Shown here: positions 1 through 5,110 of the stretch, piece after piece
How positions within the stretch are numbered: position 1 is the stretch's first letter
How the letters are laid out: each line of letters begins with the position of its first letter
Assembly (NCBI GenBank): GCA_964590725.1
Contig: CAZPWF010000018.1
Span: forward strand, 1-14,506
Reading direction: 5' to 3'
Length of the DNA: 14,506 bases
From: CAZPWF01 sp964590725
GTDB lineage: Bacteria; Patescibacteriota; Saccharimonadia; Saccharimonadales; JACQNP01
Program-made: the position numbers and the translations under genes
Notes under the pieces: model-generated
Databases searched by the model: none
Told to the model about the DNA's origin: nothing
Seen by the model: only the letters and a program-made list of their open reading frames with translations

Positions 1-55
1 TCGAAAAGCGGTAAGCCGCAAGGCTTCGAGGGTTCGAATCCCTCCCTCTCCGCCA
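1..55 (+). tRNA. tRNA-Ser, 3' part (anticodon probably CGA)
   Basis: This is the 3' part of a serine tRNA whose 5' part lies outside the window. The T arm is GAGGG-TTCGAAT-CCCTC at 28-44. The acceptor strand CCTCTCC (45-51) is followed by discriminator G52 and an encoded CCA at 53-55. A long variable arm with stem AAGCC/GGCTT around a GCAA tetraloop (13-26) marks a class II tRNA, and with G73 this points to serine rather than leucine or tyrosine. If base 1 is U33, the anticodon is CGA at 2-4, which reads UCG. That assignment depends on the edge, because the 5' half of the anticodon stem cannot be seen. Confidence 0.9.
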
Positions 56-94
56 AAACAAAACGATCACATTTTGTGGTCGTTTTGTTTTGTT
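56..94 (+). terminator. intrinsic terminator of tRNA-Ser
   Basis: A 15-bp stem (56-70 with 76-90, one G-U pair) encloses a 5-base loop ATTTT and ends in a T-rich tail. The A-rich 5' arm means it could also work on the minus strand. It starts immediately after the tRNA CCA. Confidence 0.85.
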
Positions 95-155
95 ATAGGG
101 ATTCGAATTTAACCTTATGACTACACTATATGTGAAAAAACAATTATGTTTGTGA

Positions 156-171
156 CGTGACACAATGCACA
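156..171 (+). promoter_or_regulatory. Crp-type box 1 (CGTGA-N6-GCACA)
   Basis: The sequence CGTGACACAATGCACA fits the Crp geometry (GTGA-N6-CAC half-sites). It is nearly identical to box 2 at 1043-1058, with the shared pattern GTGACACA-NN-CACA. It lies in a gene-free stretch upstream of a plus-strand terminator at 249-281. At the spacing seen for boxes 2 and 3, the -10 would begin near 193, where only a poor match (TCTAAA, 194-199) is present. Confidence 0.5.
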
Positions 172-182
172 GTACATACTGT
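169..182. repeat. perfect palindrome ACAGTA-CA-TACTGT
   Basis: This is a 6-2-6 perfect inverted repeat that overlaps the right half-site of Crp-type box 1. It could be an operator for a second regulator that competes at the box. No second copy was seen in the window, although the partial string GCACATACT recurs at 1054-1062 and 1495-1503. Confidence 0.35.
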
Positions 183-199
183 ACATTTTATCGTCTAAA

Positions 200-281
200 T
201 AGTAATTAGATATGGCTGCCCTTATCAATTAATAGGCATCATGTCACTAGACTCGTGGAGAAGTTATCGAGGGTCTTTTTA
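200..281 (+). ncRNA. candidate Crp-controlled small RNA
   Basis: Positions 100-284 hold no protein gene. They do have a Crp-type box at 156-171 and a plus-strand intrinsic terminator at 249-281, so a transcript of roughly 75-100 nt starting near 195-205 is likely. The only reading frame inside (ATG at 212, stop at 230-232) would give six residues and has no Shine-Dalgarno, so a non-coding RNA is favoured. The 5' end is an estimate and the -10 is weak. Read-through from the tRNA promoter is an alternative source of transcription. Confidence 0.3.
249..281 (+). terminator. plus-strand terminator between the candidate sRNA and the crp-like gene
   Basis: The stem is AGA + CTCG paired with CGAG + TCT (249-255 with 268-276), with a two-G bulge and a 12-base loop. 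It is followed by five T residues at 276-280. The T run lies on the plus strand, so this does not terminate the minus-strand regulator that ends at 285. Confidence 0.45.
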
Positions 282-284
282 TTC

Positions 285-962
285 CTAACCAAGTTCTTGT
301 TGAAACTTGGTAAAATCTAAAATCGTAAATAGGTGTTCGTCTTGGCCTAATAGTTCTTCTTCAAATAGTAAGCCTAAGGCACGGCTTGCAGTCTCTCGTG
401 TCATATTGATGGAGTTAGCTATGTCTTGATGGGTTATGGGGGCATCAATAAGGACTTTATTACCATTCTTTTTGCCAAACATTTCGGCAAGGTTTAATAG
501 CTCGGCAACAATCCTTTCACGCGCGGTACGAAACTCTAAAGCCTGAATTCGTTGGGAGTAAGTAGTAATAATATGCACTGACTGTTTCAGAATCTCCTGA
601 GACAACCATTTATCATCACTCATGGCTGATCGTAGTTTTTCCTTGGTAGTTTTTAATACTGTAACATTGGACATTGCTTCATAGTGCAGACCTTCGGTAT
701 GAGAACCATCTAGTGCCCAAATCAGCGGTATGAATTCCCCGTTATCGTGAACCAGCAGCAGATTTTCCTGGCCAGCTTTTGTTATGGTAAAAGCTTTGAC
801 AAAACCTTCCTTAATAATATAGACACCGTCTGGTTCCTCGAAACCATGAATTACAGTATCCCCTTTTGAATACTTTATAATCCGTCCGTCATCAAAGTAT
901 GTGTCGATGTCTACTTCCTTGGCTTTTTCCGTAGGCATGACAGCCAGAGCATCTTTAGTCAT
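285..962 (-). CDS. Crp/Fnr-family transcriptional regulator
   Basis: This is a cytoplasmic DNA-binding regulator of 225 residues. An N-terminal cyclic-nucleotide-type beta-roll covers about residues 20-120 and includes the signature G-D-x-V and V-Y-I-I-K-E-G. A long dimer helix follows, then a C-terminal winged helix with recognition helix RETASR at 189-194. The Arg, Glu and Arg match the E. coli Crp residues that read GTGA. The Arg-Ser pair that binds cAMP phosphate is not visible, so the ligand is unknown. There is no cysteine at all, so it is not an Fnr-type iron-sulfur oxygen sensor. The ATG at 960-962 was chosen because AAGGAG lies 12 bases upstream (975-980). An in-frame TTG at 999-1001 would add 13 residues but has no ribosome site. 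A Crp-type box lies 81 bases upstream, which allows autoregulation. Confidence 0.9.
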   Translation of the reverse strand: MTKDALAVMPTEKAKEVDIDTYFDDGRIIKYSKGDTVIHGFEEPDGVYIIKEGFVKAFTITKAGQENLLLVHDNGEFIPLIWALDGSHTEGLHYEAMSNVTVLKTTKEKLRSAMSDDKWLSQEILKQSVHIITTYSQRIQALEFRTARERIVAELLNLAEMFGKKNGNKVLIDAPITHQDIANSINMTRETASRALGLLFEEELLGQDEHLFTILDFTKFQQELG

Positions 963-1042
963 GAGCTCAGTATACTCCTTGGCGGTAAATATGAACTCCA
1001 AGAATAATTACGCATACAGTGTCTTGTTGGTAATTTTGGGCA

Positions 1043-1058
1043 AGTGACACAGCGCACA
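1043..1058 (+). promoter_or_regulatory. Crp-type box 2 (AGTGA-N6-GCACA) with class II promoter
   Basis: AGTGACACAGCGCACA sits between the divergent crp-like gene and the 66-residue gene. Its centre is at 1050.5 and a -10-like TATTCT begins at 1080 (29.5 bases on), giving a start near 1092 with the box at about -41.5. There is no good -35 hexamer, which fits activator dependence. For the minus-strand crp-like gene the same site could give auto-control. Confidence 0.5.
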
Positions 1059-1152
1059 TACTACAAAAAAAATTGGGACTATTCTGTAAATGTAACTGGG
1101 AAGGAGGGGTCTCGCCGATAGGTATTATGCAATCTAACTATAGGAGGACAGT

Positions 1153-1353
1153 ATGTCACGAACATATACGAGGCTAACAAACAAACAACAAAAGCATCCA
1201 AAGGTTCATTTTCAGCAGTATCTTTATAATGCAAATGAACCGCGTGAAGACATGTCAACTAGTTTGCCGGCAGAGCTTGAGGCGGAGCTACTAGAAAATA
1301 GTGAATCTATGCGACAAAACTTTCGGCATCGTGCAAGCAGGATGAGAAGTTAG
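1153..1353 (+). CDS. small basic hypothetical protein (66 aa)
   Basis: I do not recognise this protein. It has 66 residues and no membrane segment. An Arg/Lys/Gln-rich N-terminal half is followed by an acidic helix-like stretch (about residues 38-52, LPAELEAELLEN) and a basic Arg-rich tail (RHRASRMRS). The mixed charge would suit a nucleic-acid- or partner-binding helper, but this is only an impression. The start is firm: AGGAGG ends six bases before the ATG. It is a single-gene unit, with Crp-type box 2 upstream and a strong terminator at 1371-1404. The leader is about 60 nt. Its placement and strong ribosome site suggest a conditionally induced product. Confidence 0.75.
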   Translation: MSRTYTRLTNKQQKHPKVHFQQYLYNANEPREDMSTSLPAELEAELLENSESMRQNFRHRASRMRS

Positions 1354-1370
1354 TAAATATTCAGGATTGA

Positions 1371-1404
1371 TAAAAGACCTCCTTTTACTGGAGGTCTTTT
1401 ATTT
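1371..1404 (+). terminator. intrinsic terminator after the 66-aa gene
   Basis: A perfect 11-bp stem (AAAAGACCTCC at 1372-1382 with 1390-1400) closes a 7-base loop and ends in T-rich sequence. The A-rich 5' side may let it act in both directions. Confidence 0.9.
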
Positions 1405-1460
1405 ATACGAATGATGACACAATTTCTCATAAATATGCTCTAAAAAATAATCACATAACG

Positions 1461-1476
1461 CGTGATCAAGCGCACA
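1461..1476 (+). promoter_or_regulatory. Crp-type box 3 (CGTGA-N6-GCACA), promoter of the CsbD operon
   Basis: The sequence is CGTGATCAAGCGCACA, centred at 1468.5. A -10-like CATACT begins at 1498, the same 29.5-base offset as at box 2, so the start would be near 1510 and the box at about -41.5. The -35 region overlaps the end of the box and does not resemble TTGACA. Confidence 0.5.
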
Positions 1477-1538
1477 GATTGATTAATCGAAAACGCACAT
1501 ACTGATAAGTACTAACTAAATAATTAGGAGAAATAATT

Positions 1539-1694
1539 ATGAGCATCACATCAGATAAGGTAAGCGGCAAAGCTAAACAGGCGGTTGGGAGTATGACCAA
1601 CAATAAAGAGCTGGAGGCAAAAGGCAAGCTCGAAGAAACTAAAGGCAAGGCCAAGGGCAGCCTGAAAAGTGCGAGCGACAAAATAACTAAATAA
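1539..1694 (+). CDS. CsbD-like general stress protein (51 aa)
   Basis: This is a short hydrophilic, helix-forming protein of 51 residues, rich in Lys, Gly, Ala and Glu. The repeated pattern K-x-x-G-K-A-K (VSGKAKQAVG, then AKGKLEETKGKAKG) is typical of the CsbD family. Those proteins accumulate under general stress in many bacteria, and their biochemical role is not established. AGGAG lies eight bases before the ATG. It is the first gene of a three-gene operon: the YggT-like gene begins 21 bases after its stop. Crp-type box 3 precedes it. Family membership rests on composition and repeat pattern, so the assignment is good but not certain. Confidence 0.85.
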   Translation: MSITSDKVSGKAKQAVGSMTNNKELEAKGKLEETKGKAKGSLKSASDKITK

Positions 1695-1715
1695 GAAATA
1701 TCAAAGGAGAAAACC

Positions 1716-2111
1716 ATGTCAGATGAAGAACAAGAAATTCGAACTCAAAAGGTTCAACAAGGTGATACGGAGATAGAAAAACAATCAGTTAGTCACAGTA
1801 GTACAGACGATAGCGTAGTAAAGAGCGAAAAGATAGTGTATCTAATATATGGGATTATCGCTGGCCTGTTAGCAATTAGACTTGTCTTTTCCTTGGTAGG
1901 GGTAAATCGTTTAAGTACTTTTGCTGACTTGATTTATACCGTTACAGGTCCGTTGGTTGCGCCATTTAGGGGGTTATTTAACATTGTTACAACTTATGGT
2001 GTTTCAAGGTTAGATATAGAAAGTTTAATGGCGATAATAGTATACGGTCTGCTCGCTTTTGCTGTAGCTAAAGTCCTTGATCTTGGAAAGAAGAATCACG
2101 CAACAGTATAA
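1716..2111 (+). CDS. YggT-family membrane protein
   Basis: This protein has 131 residues. An acidic, polar N-terminal tail of about 38 residues (rich in Glu, Gln, Ser) precedes two membrane helices at about 41-63 and 100-121. The linker between them carries the YggT hallmark T-G-P-L-V-A-P-F-R at about residues 77-85, and L-D-I-E-S precedes the second helix. YggT proteins usually have two such units; this one has a single unit plus a tail. The family is linked to membrane and cell-shape processes, with roles not firmly fixed. AAAGGAG lies just upstream of the ATG. It is the middle gene of the CsbD operon, with 18 bases to the next gene. Confidence 0.85.
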   Translation: MSDEEQEIRTQKVQQGDTEIEKQSVSHSSTDDSVVKSEKIVYLIYGIIAGLLAIRLVFSLVGVNRLSTFADLIYTVTGPLVAPFRGLFNIVTTYGVSRLDIESLMAIIVYGLLAFAVAKVLDLGKKNHATV

Positions 2112-2129
2112 CCTTAAGGAGGAATTGAG

Positions 2130-2381
2130 ATGAATATATTAATATGGATAATATTTGGAGCTTTTGTTGGCTGGGTTGCATCCAAAATTATGAACACCGA
2201 CGCTCAACAAGGGCCGATAATTAACATTATTGTCGGAGTTATTGGGGCATTTATTGGCGGCTTTGTAATGCAGTCGTTGGGTGGCAGTGGTGTAACGGGA
2301 TTTAATATTAGCAGTTTATTAGTTGCCTTGTTGGGCTCAGTCATACTGTTAGGTTTTTATAAAGTGCTTGCTAGTAGATAA
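2130..2381 (+). CDS. GlsB/YeaQ/YmgE-family membrane protein
   Basis: This is a very hydrophobic protein of 83 residues with three predicted membrane helices (about 3-19, 29-49 and 60-79). The Gly-rich pattern G-A-F-V-G-W-V-A-S-K at the N-terminus and N-I-I-V-G-V-I-G-A-F-I-G-G-F in the middle are typical of the family labelled transglycosylase-associated protein or stress-response membrane protein. No enzyme activity is established for it. AAGGAGG (2116-2122) lies seven bases before the ATG. It is the last gene of the three-gene operon. Pairing it with CsbD supports a cell-envelope stress response. Only a weak hairpin (ACCAT-AGC-ATGGT, 2401-2413) follows. Confidence 0.9.
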   Translation: MNILIWIIFGAFVGWVASKIMNTDAQQGPIINIIVGVIGAFIGGFVMQSLGGSGVTGFNISSLLVALLGSVILLGFYKVLASR

Positions 2382-2441
2382 CTGTTAAATAATAATTCTA
2401 ACCATAGCATGGTCATGGGCTCGTTAACTCGACAAAGTAGT

Positions 2442-3578
2442 CTAGTCTTTAGGTTCTAATGGTTTGTTTTCGGGCGTTTCTTTAGTGGGGTTCTCGAGAA
2501 CAACGGAGTCTTTGTCGGTTAATTCTTTGGTTTTGAGGACGGTATTAGTGTTGTTTTCCTTGAGCTCTTCACTCATAGGTGGTTCTAGTTTTTTAGCAAT
2601 CAACCATGCTGCAACGCCAATGAATATATATATCAAGGATCCAATTAACAGTATATTTCCAATTGAATCCGATATAGATTTAAAACCTCTTAATAAGTCT
2701 TGTTGTAAGTTAAGATCTATATCTGCTCCAGTAAAATTAGCCTTACTTGCCCCAAAACGACTGATTAAGGACAAAATAAACACCGTTATACCTGTTGTTA
2801 GGAACACTTTACCTGTGGTTTTTAATCCGCGCGAATGATTACGATGAAGTAAAAAGAGTATAGTCGCAAATATCAAAGAAATAACAGCCAAAATCAATGG
2901 TATGCGCTTAGCGGTTTGGAAAGCTTTAGGGGCAGAACTAAAGTCCTCGGTAATTGGTTTCTTACCTTCCCCTTGCATGTCTGCAAAAGTGAAGGTGTCT
3001 TTGGCGAGAGGGCCATCAGAGGCGTTAACCTGGCTTAGGATCTCTTGCTTGGTACTTTCGGCATTGAAGTTGGGTGGCCTACAGGTTGCGTCAAATGGAT
3101 TGTCGCCGGATGGTATTTGGTCTGCAGTAGTACACACAGGCAATGCTTCTACATGGGTGACTGCAGCAGTTGCAACATTTTCAATAAAAGATGTCTTTGC
3201 TTCCGAAACGTTGATAGTAAACTGCGGTTCTGCTGTCGTTCCGTCGAGCCAACCGTATATGCCGTCAATTAATGACTCGGCAGATTTTTGTATAAACTGA
3301 GGTGAAATTGATTTTTCTGCAGCAGCTTTTACTTCTGGTATATCAAATGGTATGTCTTCTTTTGCTTTTTGCTGGTTCTGATCTTGATTCTTTTGCTGTG
3401 TCGATGCGATGATACTCGAAACGGCATGATCGTAGATATGTGATGTTGCCAATGTCTTTTTAATTGCAGTCGGCGTACCTAGGTAGGTGGTGATTGCCAG
3501 ACTTATAAGTACCAGTAGCAGCGACAGTCCCAAAAGAGGTATGCAAAGGACAATAAATATTCGTCTTATAGTATCCAT
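2442..3578 (-). CDS. membrane protein with large extracellular loop
   Basis: I do not recognise the family. The protein has 378 residues and four predicted membrane helices at about 7-33, 226-245, 257-275 and 306-328. Between helices 1 and 2 lies a large, probably outer-face domain of about 190 residues with a Gln/Lys-rich stretch near 61-73. Two cysteines (149 and 166) there could form a disulfide. The C-terminal tail after 330 is Glu/Lys/Pro-rich. A longer reading frame begins 26 codons upstream, but a minus-strand -10 (TACAAT at 3585-3590) lies six bases before the ATG at 3576-3578. The upstream frame would therefore not be transcribed, and the mRNA is probably leaderless. It is divergent from the HIT gene. 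Confidence 0.8.
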   Translation of the reverse strand: MDTIRRIFIVLCIPLLGLSLLLVLISLAITTYLGTPTAIKKTLATSHIYDHAVSSIIASTQQKNQDQNQQKAKEDIPFDIPEVKAAAEKSISPQFIQKSAESLIDGIYGWLDGTTAEPQFTINVSEAKTSFIENVATAAVTHVEALPVCTTADQIPSGDNPFDATCRPPNFNAESTKQEILSQVNASDGPLAKDTFTFADMQGEGKKPITEDFSSAPKAFQTAKRIPLILAVISLIFATILFLLHRNHSRGLKTTGKVFLTTGITVFILSLISRFGASKANFTGADIDLNLQQDLLRGFKSISDSIGNILLIGSLIYIFIGVAAWLIAKKLEPPMSEELKENNTNTVLKTKELTDKDSVVLENPTKETPENKPLEPKD

Positions 3579-3584
3579 GCGATT

Positions 3585-3599
3585 ATTGTACGCTACAAT
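3585..3599. promoter_or_regulatory. back-to-back palindromic promoter ATTGTA-CGC-TACAAT
   Basis: Two identical -10 hexamers (TACAAT) face opposite ways, three bases apart, and form a perfect inverted repeat. Each ends exactly six bases before an ATG: the membrane protein at 3578 on the minus strand and the HIT protein at 3606 on the plus strand. The whole space between the two genes is 27 bases. Both mRNAs would be leaderless, and two polymerases could not bind at once. Confidence 0.6.
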
Positions 3600-3605
3600 A
3601 TGCTT

Positions 3606-4004
3606 ATGGAAGAAAGCATTTTTACTAAAATTATTAATGGCGATATTCCCTGCCATAAAATTTATGAAAATGATCGAACGATAGCATTCTTAGATATTCA
3701 CCCTCTTCAGCCTGGTATGACCCTGGTTGTTTCGAAATCACAAGTCTCAAACTTTTATGAATTAAACGATGATGATTATCAAGCGCTATGGCAAACTGTA
3801 AAAATAGTTGCTAAGAAGATGAAACAGGTTTTCCCTGATAAAAAACGAATAGGCCTGCAAGTCGAGGGGCTCGATGTCGACCATACGCATGTAAAGCTGT
3901 TCCCTATTGATACAGGTGAAGATTTCCGAACCCAAACAGATATGAATACCGAGCCAGATCATGAAGCGCTTGCCGATATGGCTAAAAAACTAACGATAGT
4001 CTGA
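3606..4004 (+). CDS. HIT-family nucleotide-binding protein
   Basis: This is a cytoplasmic protein of 132 residues in the Hint-like branch of the histidine-triad superfamily, whose members hydrolyse nucleoside phosphoramidates and related mononucleotide adducts. The N-terminal pattern I-F-x-K-I-I-N-G-D-I-P and the F-L-D-I-H-P-L-Q-P-G block (28-37) are characteristic. The active-site motif at 93-97 reads H-T-H-V-K rather than H-x-H-x-H. The middle His95, which is the nucleophile in Hint enzymes, is kept, while the last His is replaced by Lys97. The ATG at 3606 was chosen over the in-frame ATG at 3600 because it lies six bases after the -10 TACAAT (3594-3599). The stop codon forms part of the next gene's promoter. 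Confidence 0.92.
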   Translation: MEESIFTKIINGDIPCHKIYENDRTIAFLDIHPLQPGMTLVVSKSQVSNFYELNDDDYQALWQTVKIVAKKMKQVFPDKKRIGLQVEGLDVDHTHVKLFPIDTGEDFRTQTDMNTEPDHEALADMAKKLTIV

Positions 4005-4010
4005 TACAAT
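4002..4010 (+). promoter_or_regulatory. extended -10 promoter TGATACAAT of the 58-aa gene
   Basis: TG-A-TACAAT overlaps the stop codon of the HIT gene and ends six bases before the next ATG at 4017. A leaderless mRNA is predicted. Confidence 0.55.
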
Positions 4011-4016
4011 TATTGC

Positions 4017-4193
4017 ATGTCTAATGTGGTAGTTGCGCTTTTATTGGGAATAGGGTTTGGTGGATGGGTTTATGCAAAGACTCAAAGATCTACTGGCGGC
4101 AACACGCAGTCTTCTCTTATTACTGGAGGCGCTTCTGGTATCGTTGCCGCTATTCTTATGCTACTCGTTTTGAGTTTTATTCCCGGCTTATAG
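4017..4193 (+). CDS. small two-helix membrane protein (58 aa)
   Basis: This short reading frame encodes 58 residues. The first membrane helix is at about 3-19 (VVVALLLGIGFGGWVYA), a polar Gly/Ser/Gln-rich loop covers 20-37, and the second helix is at about 38-57, ending in PGL. The two hydrophobic segments, and a promoter six bases before the ATG with no Shine-Dalgarno, support a real leaderless gene. It starts 12 bases after the HIT stop. The first helix is Gly-rich and followed by K-T-Q, so it may act as a small membrane subunit or anchor. I recognise no family and assign no function. Confidence 0.7.
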   Translation: MSNVVVALLLGIGFGGWVYAKTQRSTGGNTQSSLITGGASGIVAAILMLLVLSFIPGL

Positions 4194-4233
4194 CCTTTTA
4201 TTACTAGTTTTGGCTGCAATTTTGTTAATTTAT

Positions 4234-4242
4234 TGGTATTAT
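4234..4242 (+). promoter_or_regulatory. extended -10 promoter TGGTATTAT
   Basis: TG-G-TATTAT overlaps an in-frame ATG at 4241 and ends seven bases before the next in-frame ATG at 4250. The later ATG is therefore the likely leaderless start of the XRE-HAD gene. Confidence 0.5.
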
Positions 4243-4249
4243 GGGGCTA

Positions 4250-5110
4250 ATGAGTGGGGAAAATGCTGAGATTGCGCTCGGGAAGCGTCTACAACAAGCC
4301 AGGCAAAAAGCTGGATTGACTCAACAGGAATTGTGCCAAAAAGCCCAGTTATCGTACTCTACTCTGGCAAAAATTGAGCGTGGCGCAATAAAAGCTCCAT
4401 CGATTTTTACGATCCAGAACATTGCTGAATCCTTAGGTATTTCTTTCGAAACTTTATTAGGTCTTTCCCCTTCTGGTGATTCTTCACAACCCAAAAAACG
4501 ATCTAAAAGTGGCGTTAGGTTTGTATATTTTGATATTAATGGTTGTCTTGTAAGATTTTTTCATCGCGCCTTTACAGAAATTGCCCAGGACTCTGGTGCG
4601 CCAGCAGATGTCGTAGAGACAACTTTTTGGCACTATAACGACGCTGTCTGTCGCGGCGAAATGCTCATCGAAGATTTTAATCAACAGTTTGCTAAAAGAC
4701 TTGGTATGGATCAGTTAGACTGGTCTAAATACTACCTAGAGGCTGTTGATAAAATCGACGAGATGCAAGAGGTTGTAGAGTGGGTTGCTGATAATTATTA
4801 CGTAGGGTTACTTAGTAACATAATGCCAGGATTGATCGACGAAATGATCCGACTTAAAGTTTTGCCGGTAGTGCGCTACGACGCAATTATTGATTCATCA
4901 AAAGTCGGTGCTATTAAGCCCGAGCAGCAAATATATGAAATAGCCCAATCTCAAGCAGGCGTACAGCCCGCAGAAATACTTTTAATTGATGACTCCAGGG
5001 CTAATTTAATGGCGGCCGAAAAAATGGGTTGGCATGTTCAATGGTTTGATGATTATAGACCAACAGAAAGTGCGGCTAGAGTTCGCGAGGCTTTGGTACC
5101 AGAAGAATAG
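4250..5110 (+). CDS. XRE-family HTH fused to HAD-superfamily hydrolase
   Basis: This protein has 286 residues. The N-terminal part (about 8-72) is a Cro/C1-type helix-turn-helix: L-G-K-R-L-Q-Q-A-R-Q-K-A-G-L-T-Q-Q-E-L, then L-S-Y-S-T-L-A-K-I-E-R-G. After a basic linker (Lys/Arg/Ser-rich, about 76-88) comes a HAD domain similar to YihX-like sugar-phosphate phosphatases. Motif I is D95-I-N97-G, motif II S189 in L-L-S-N, motif III K223 in A-I-K-P-E, and motif IV D247-D248-S. The nucleophile Asp95 is kept, but the second Asp of motif I is Asn, which may slow or change catalysis. The ATG at 4250 is used because the promoter covers the earlier ATG at 4241. The stop abuts the valS stop with no gap. 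Confidence 0.88.
   Translation: MSGENAEIALGKRLQQARQKAGLTQQELCQKAQLSYSTLAKIERGAIKAPSIFTIQNIAESLGISFETLLGLSPSGDSSQPKKRSKSGVRFVYFDINGCLVRFFHRAFTEIAQDSGAPADVVETTFWHYNDAVCRGEMLIEDFNQQFAKRLGMDQLDWSKYYLEAVDKIDEMQEVVEWVADNYYVGLLSNIMPGLIDEMIRLKVLPVVRYDAIIDSSKVGAIKPEQQIYEIAQSQAGVQPAEILLIDDSRANLMAAEKMGWHVQWFDDYRPTESAARVREALVPEE

Noticed and set aside
212..232. six-codon reading frame in the gene-free region
   Set aside because: No ribosome site and no feature of a leader peptide; a small RNA explains the promoter-like box and terminator better.
1466..1717. 83-residue minus-strand open frame across the CsbD-like gene
   Set aside because: It is antisense to the 51-aa CsbD-like frame, with Leu/Ser-rich composition expected from reading Lys/Ala-rich codons backwards, and has no ribosome site.
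2401..2413. ACCAT-AGC-ATGGT hairpin between the convergent GlsB-like and membrane-protein genes
   Set aside because: The stem is only five base pairs and there is no T run on either strand, so it is not called a terminator.
2464..3300. plus-strand open frames opposite the 378-aa membrane protein
   Set aside because: They lie wholly antisense to a coherent four-helix protein and lack promoters or ribosome sites.
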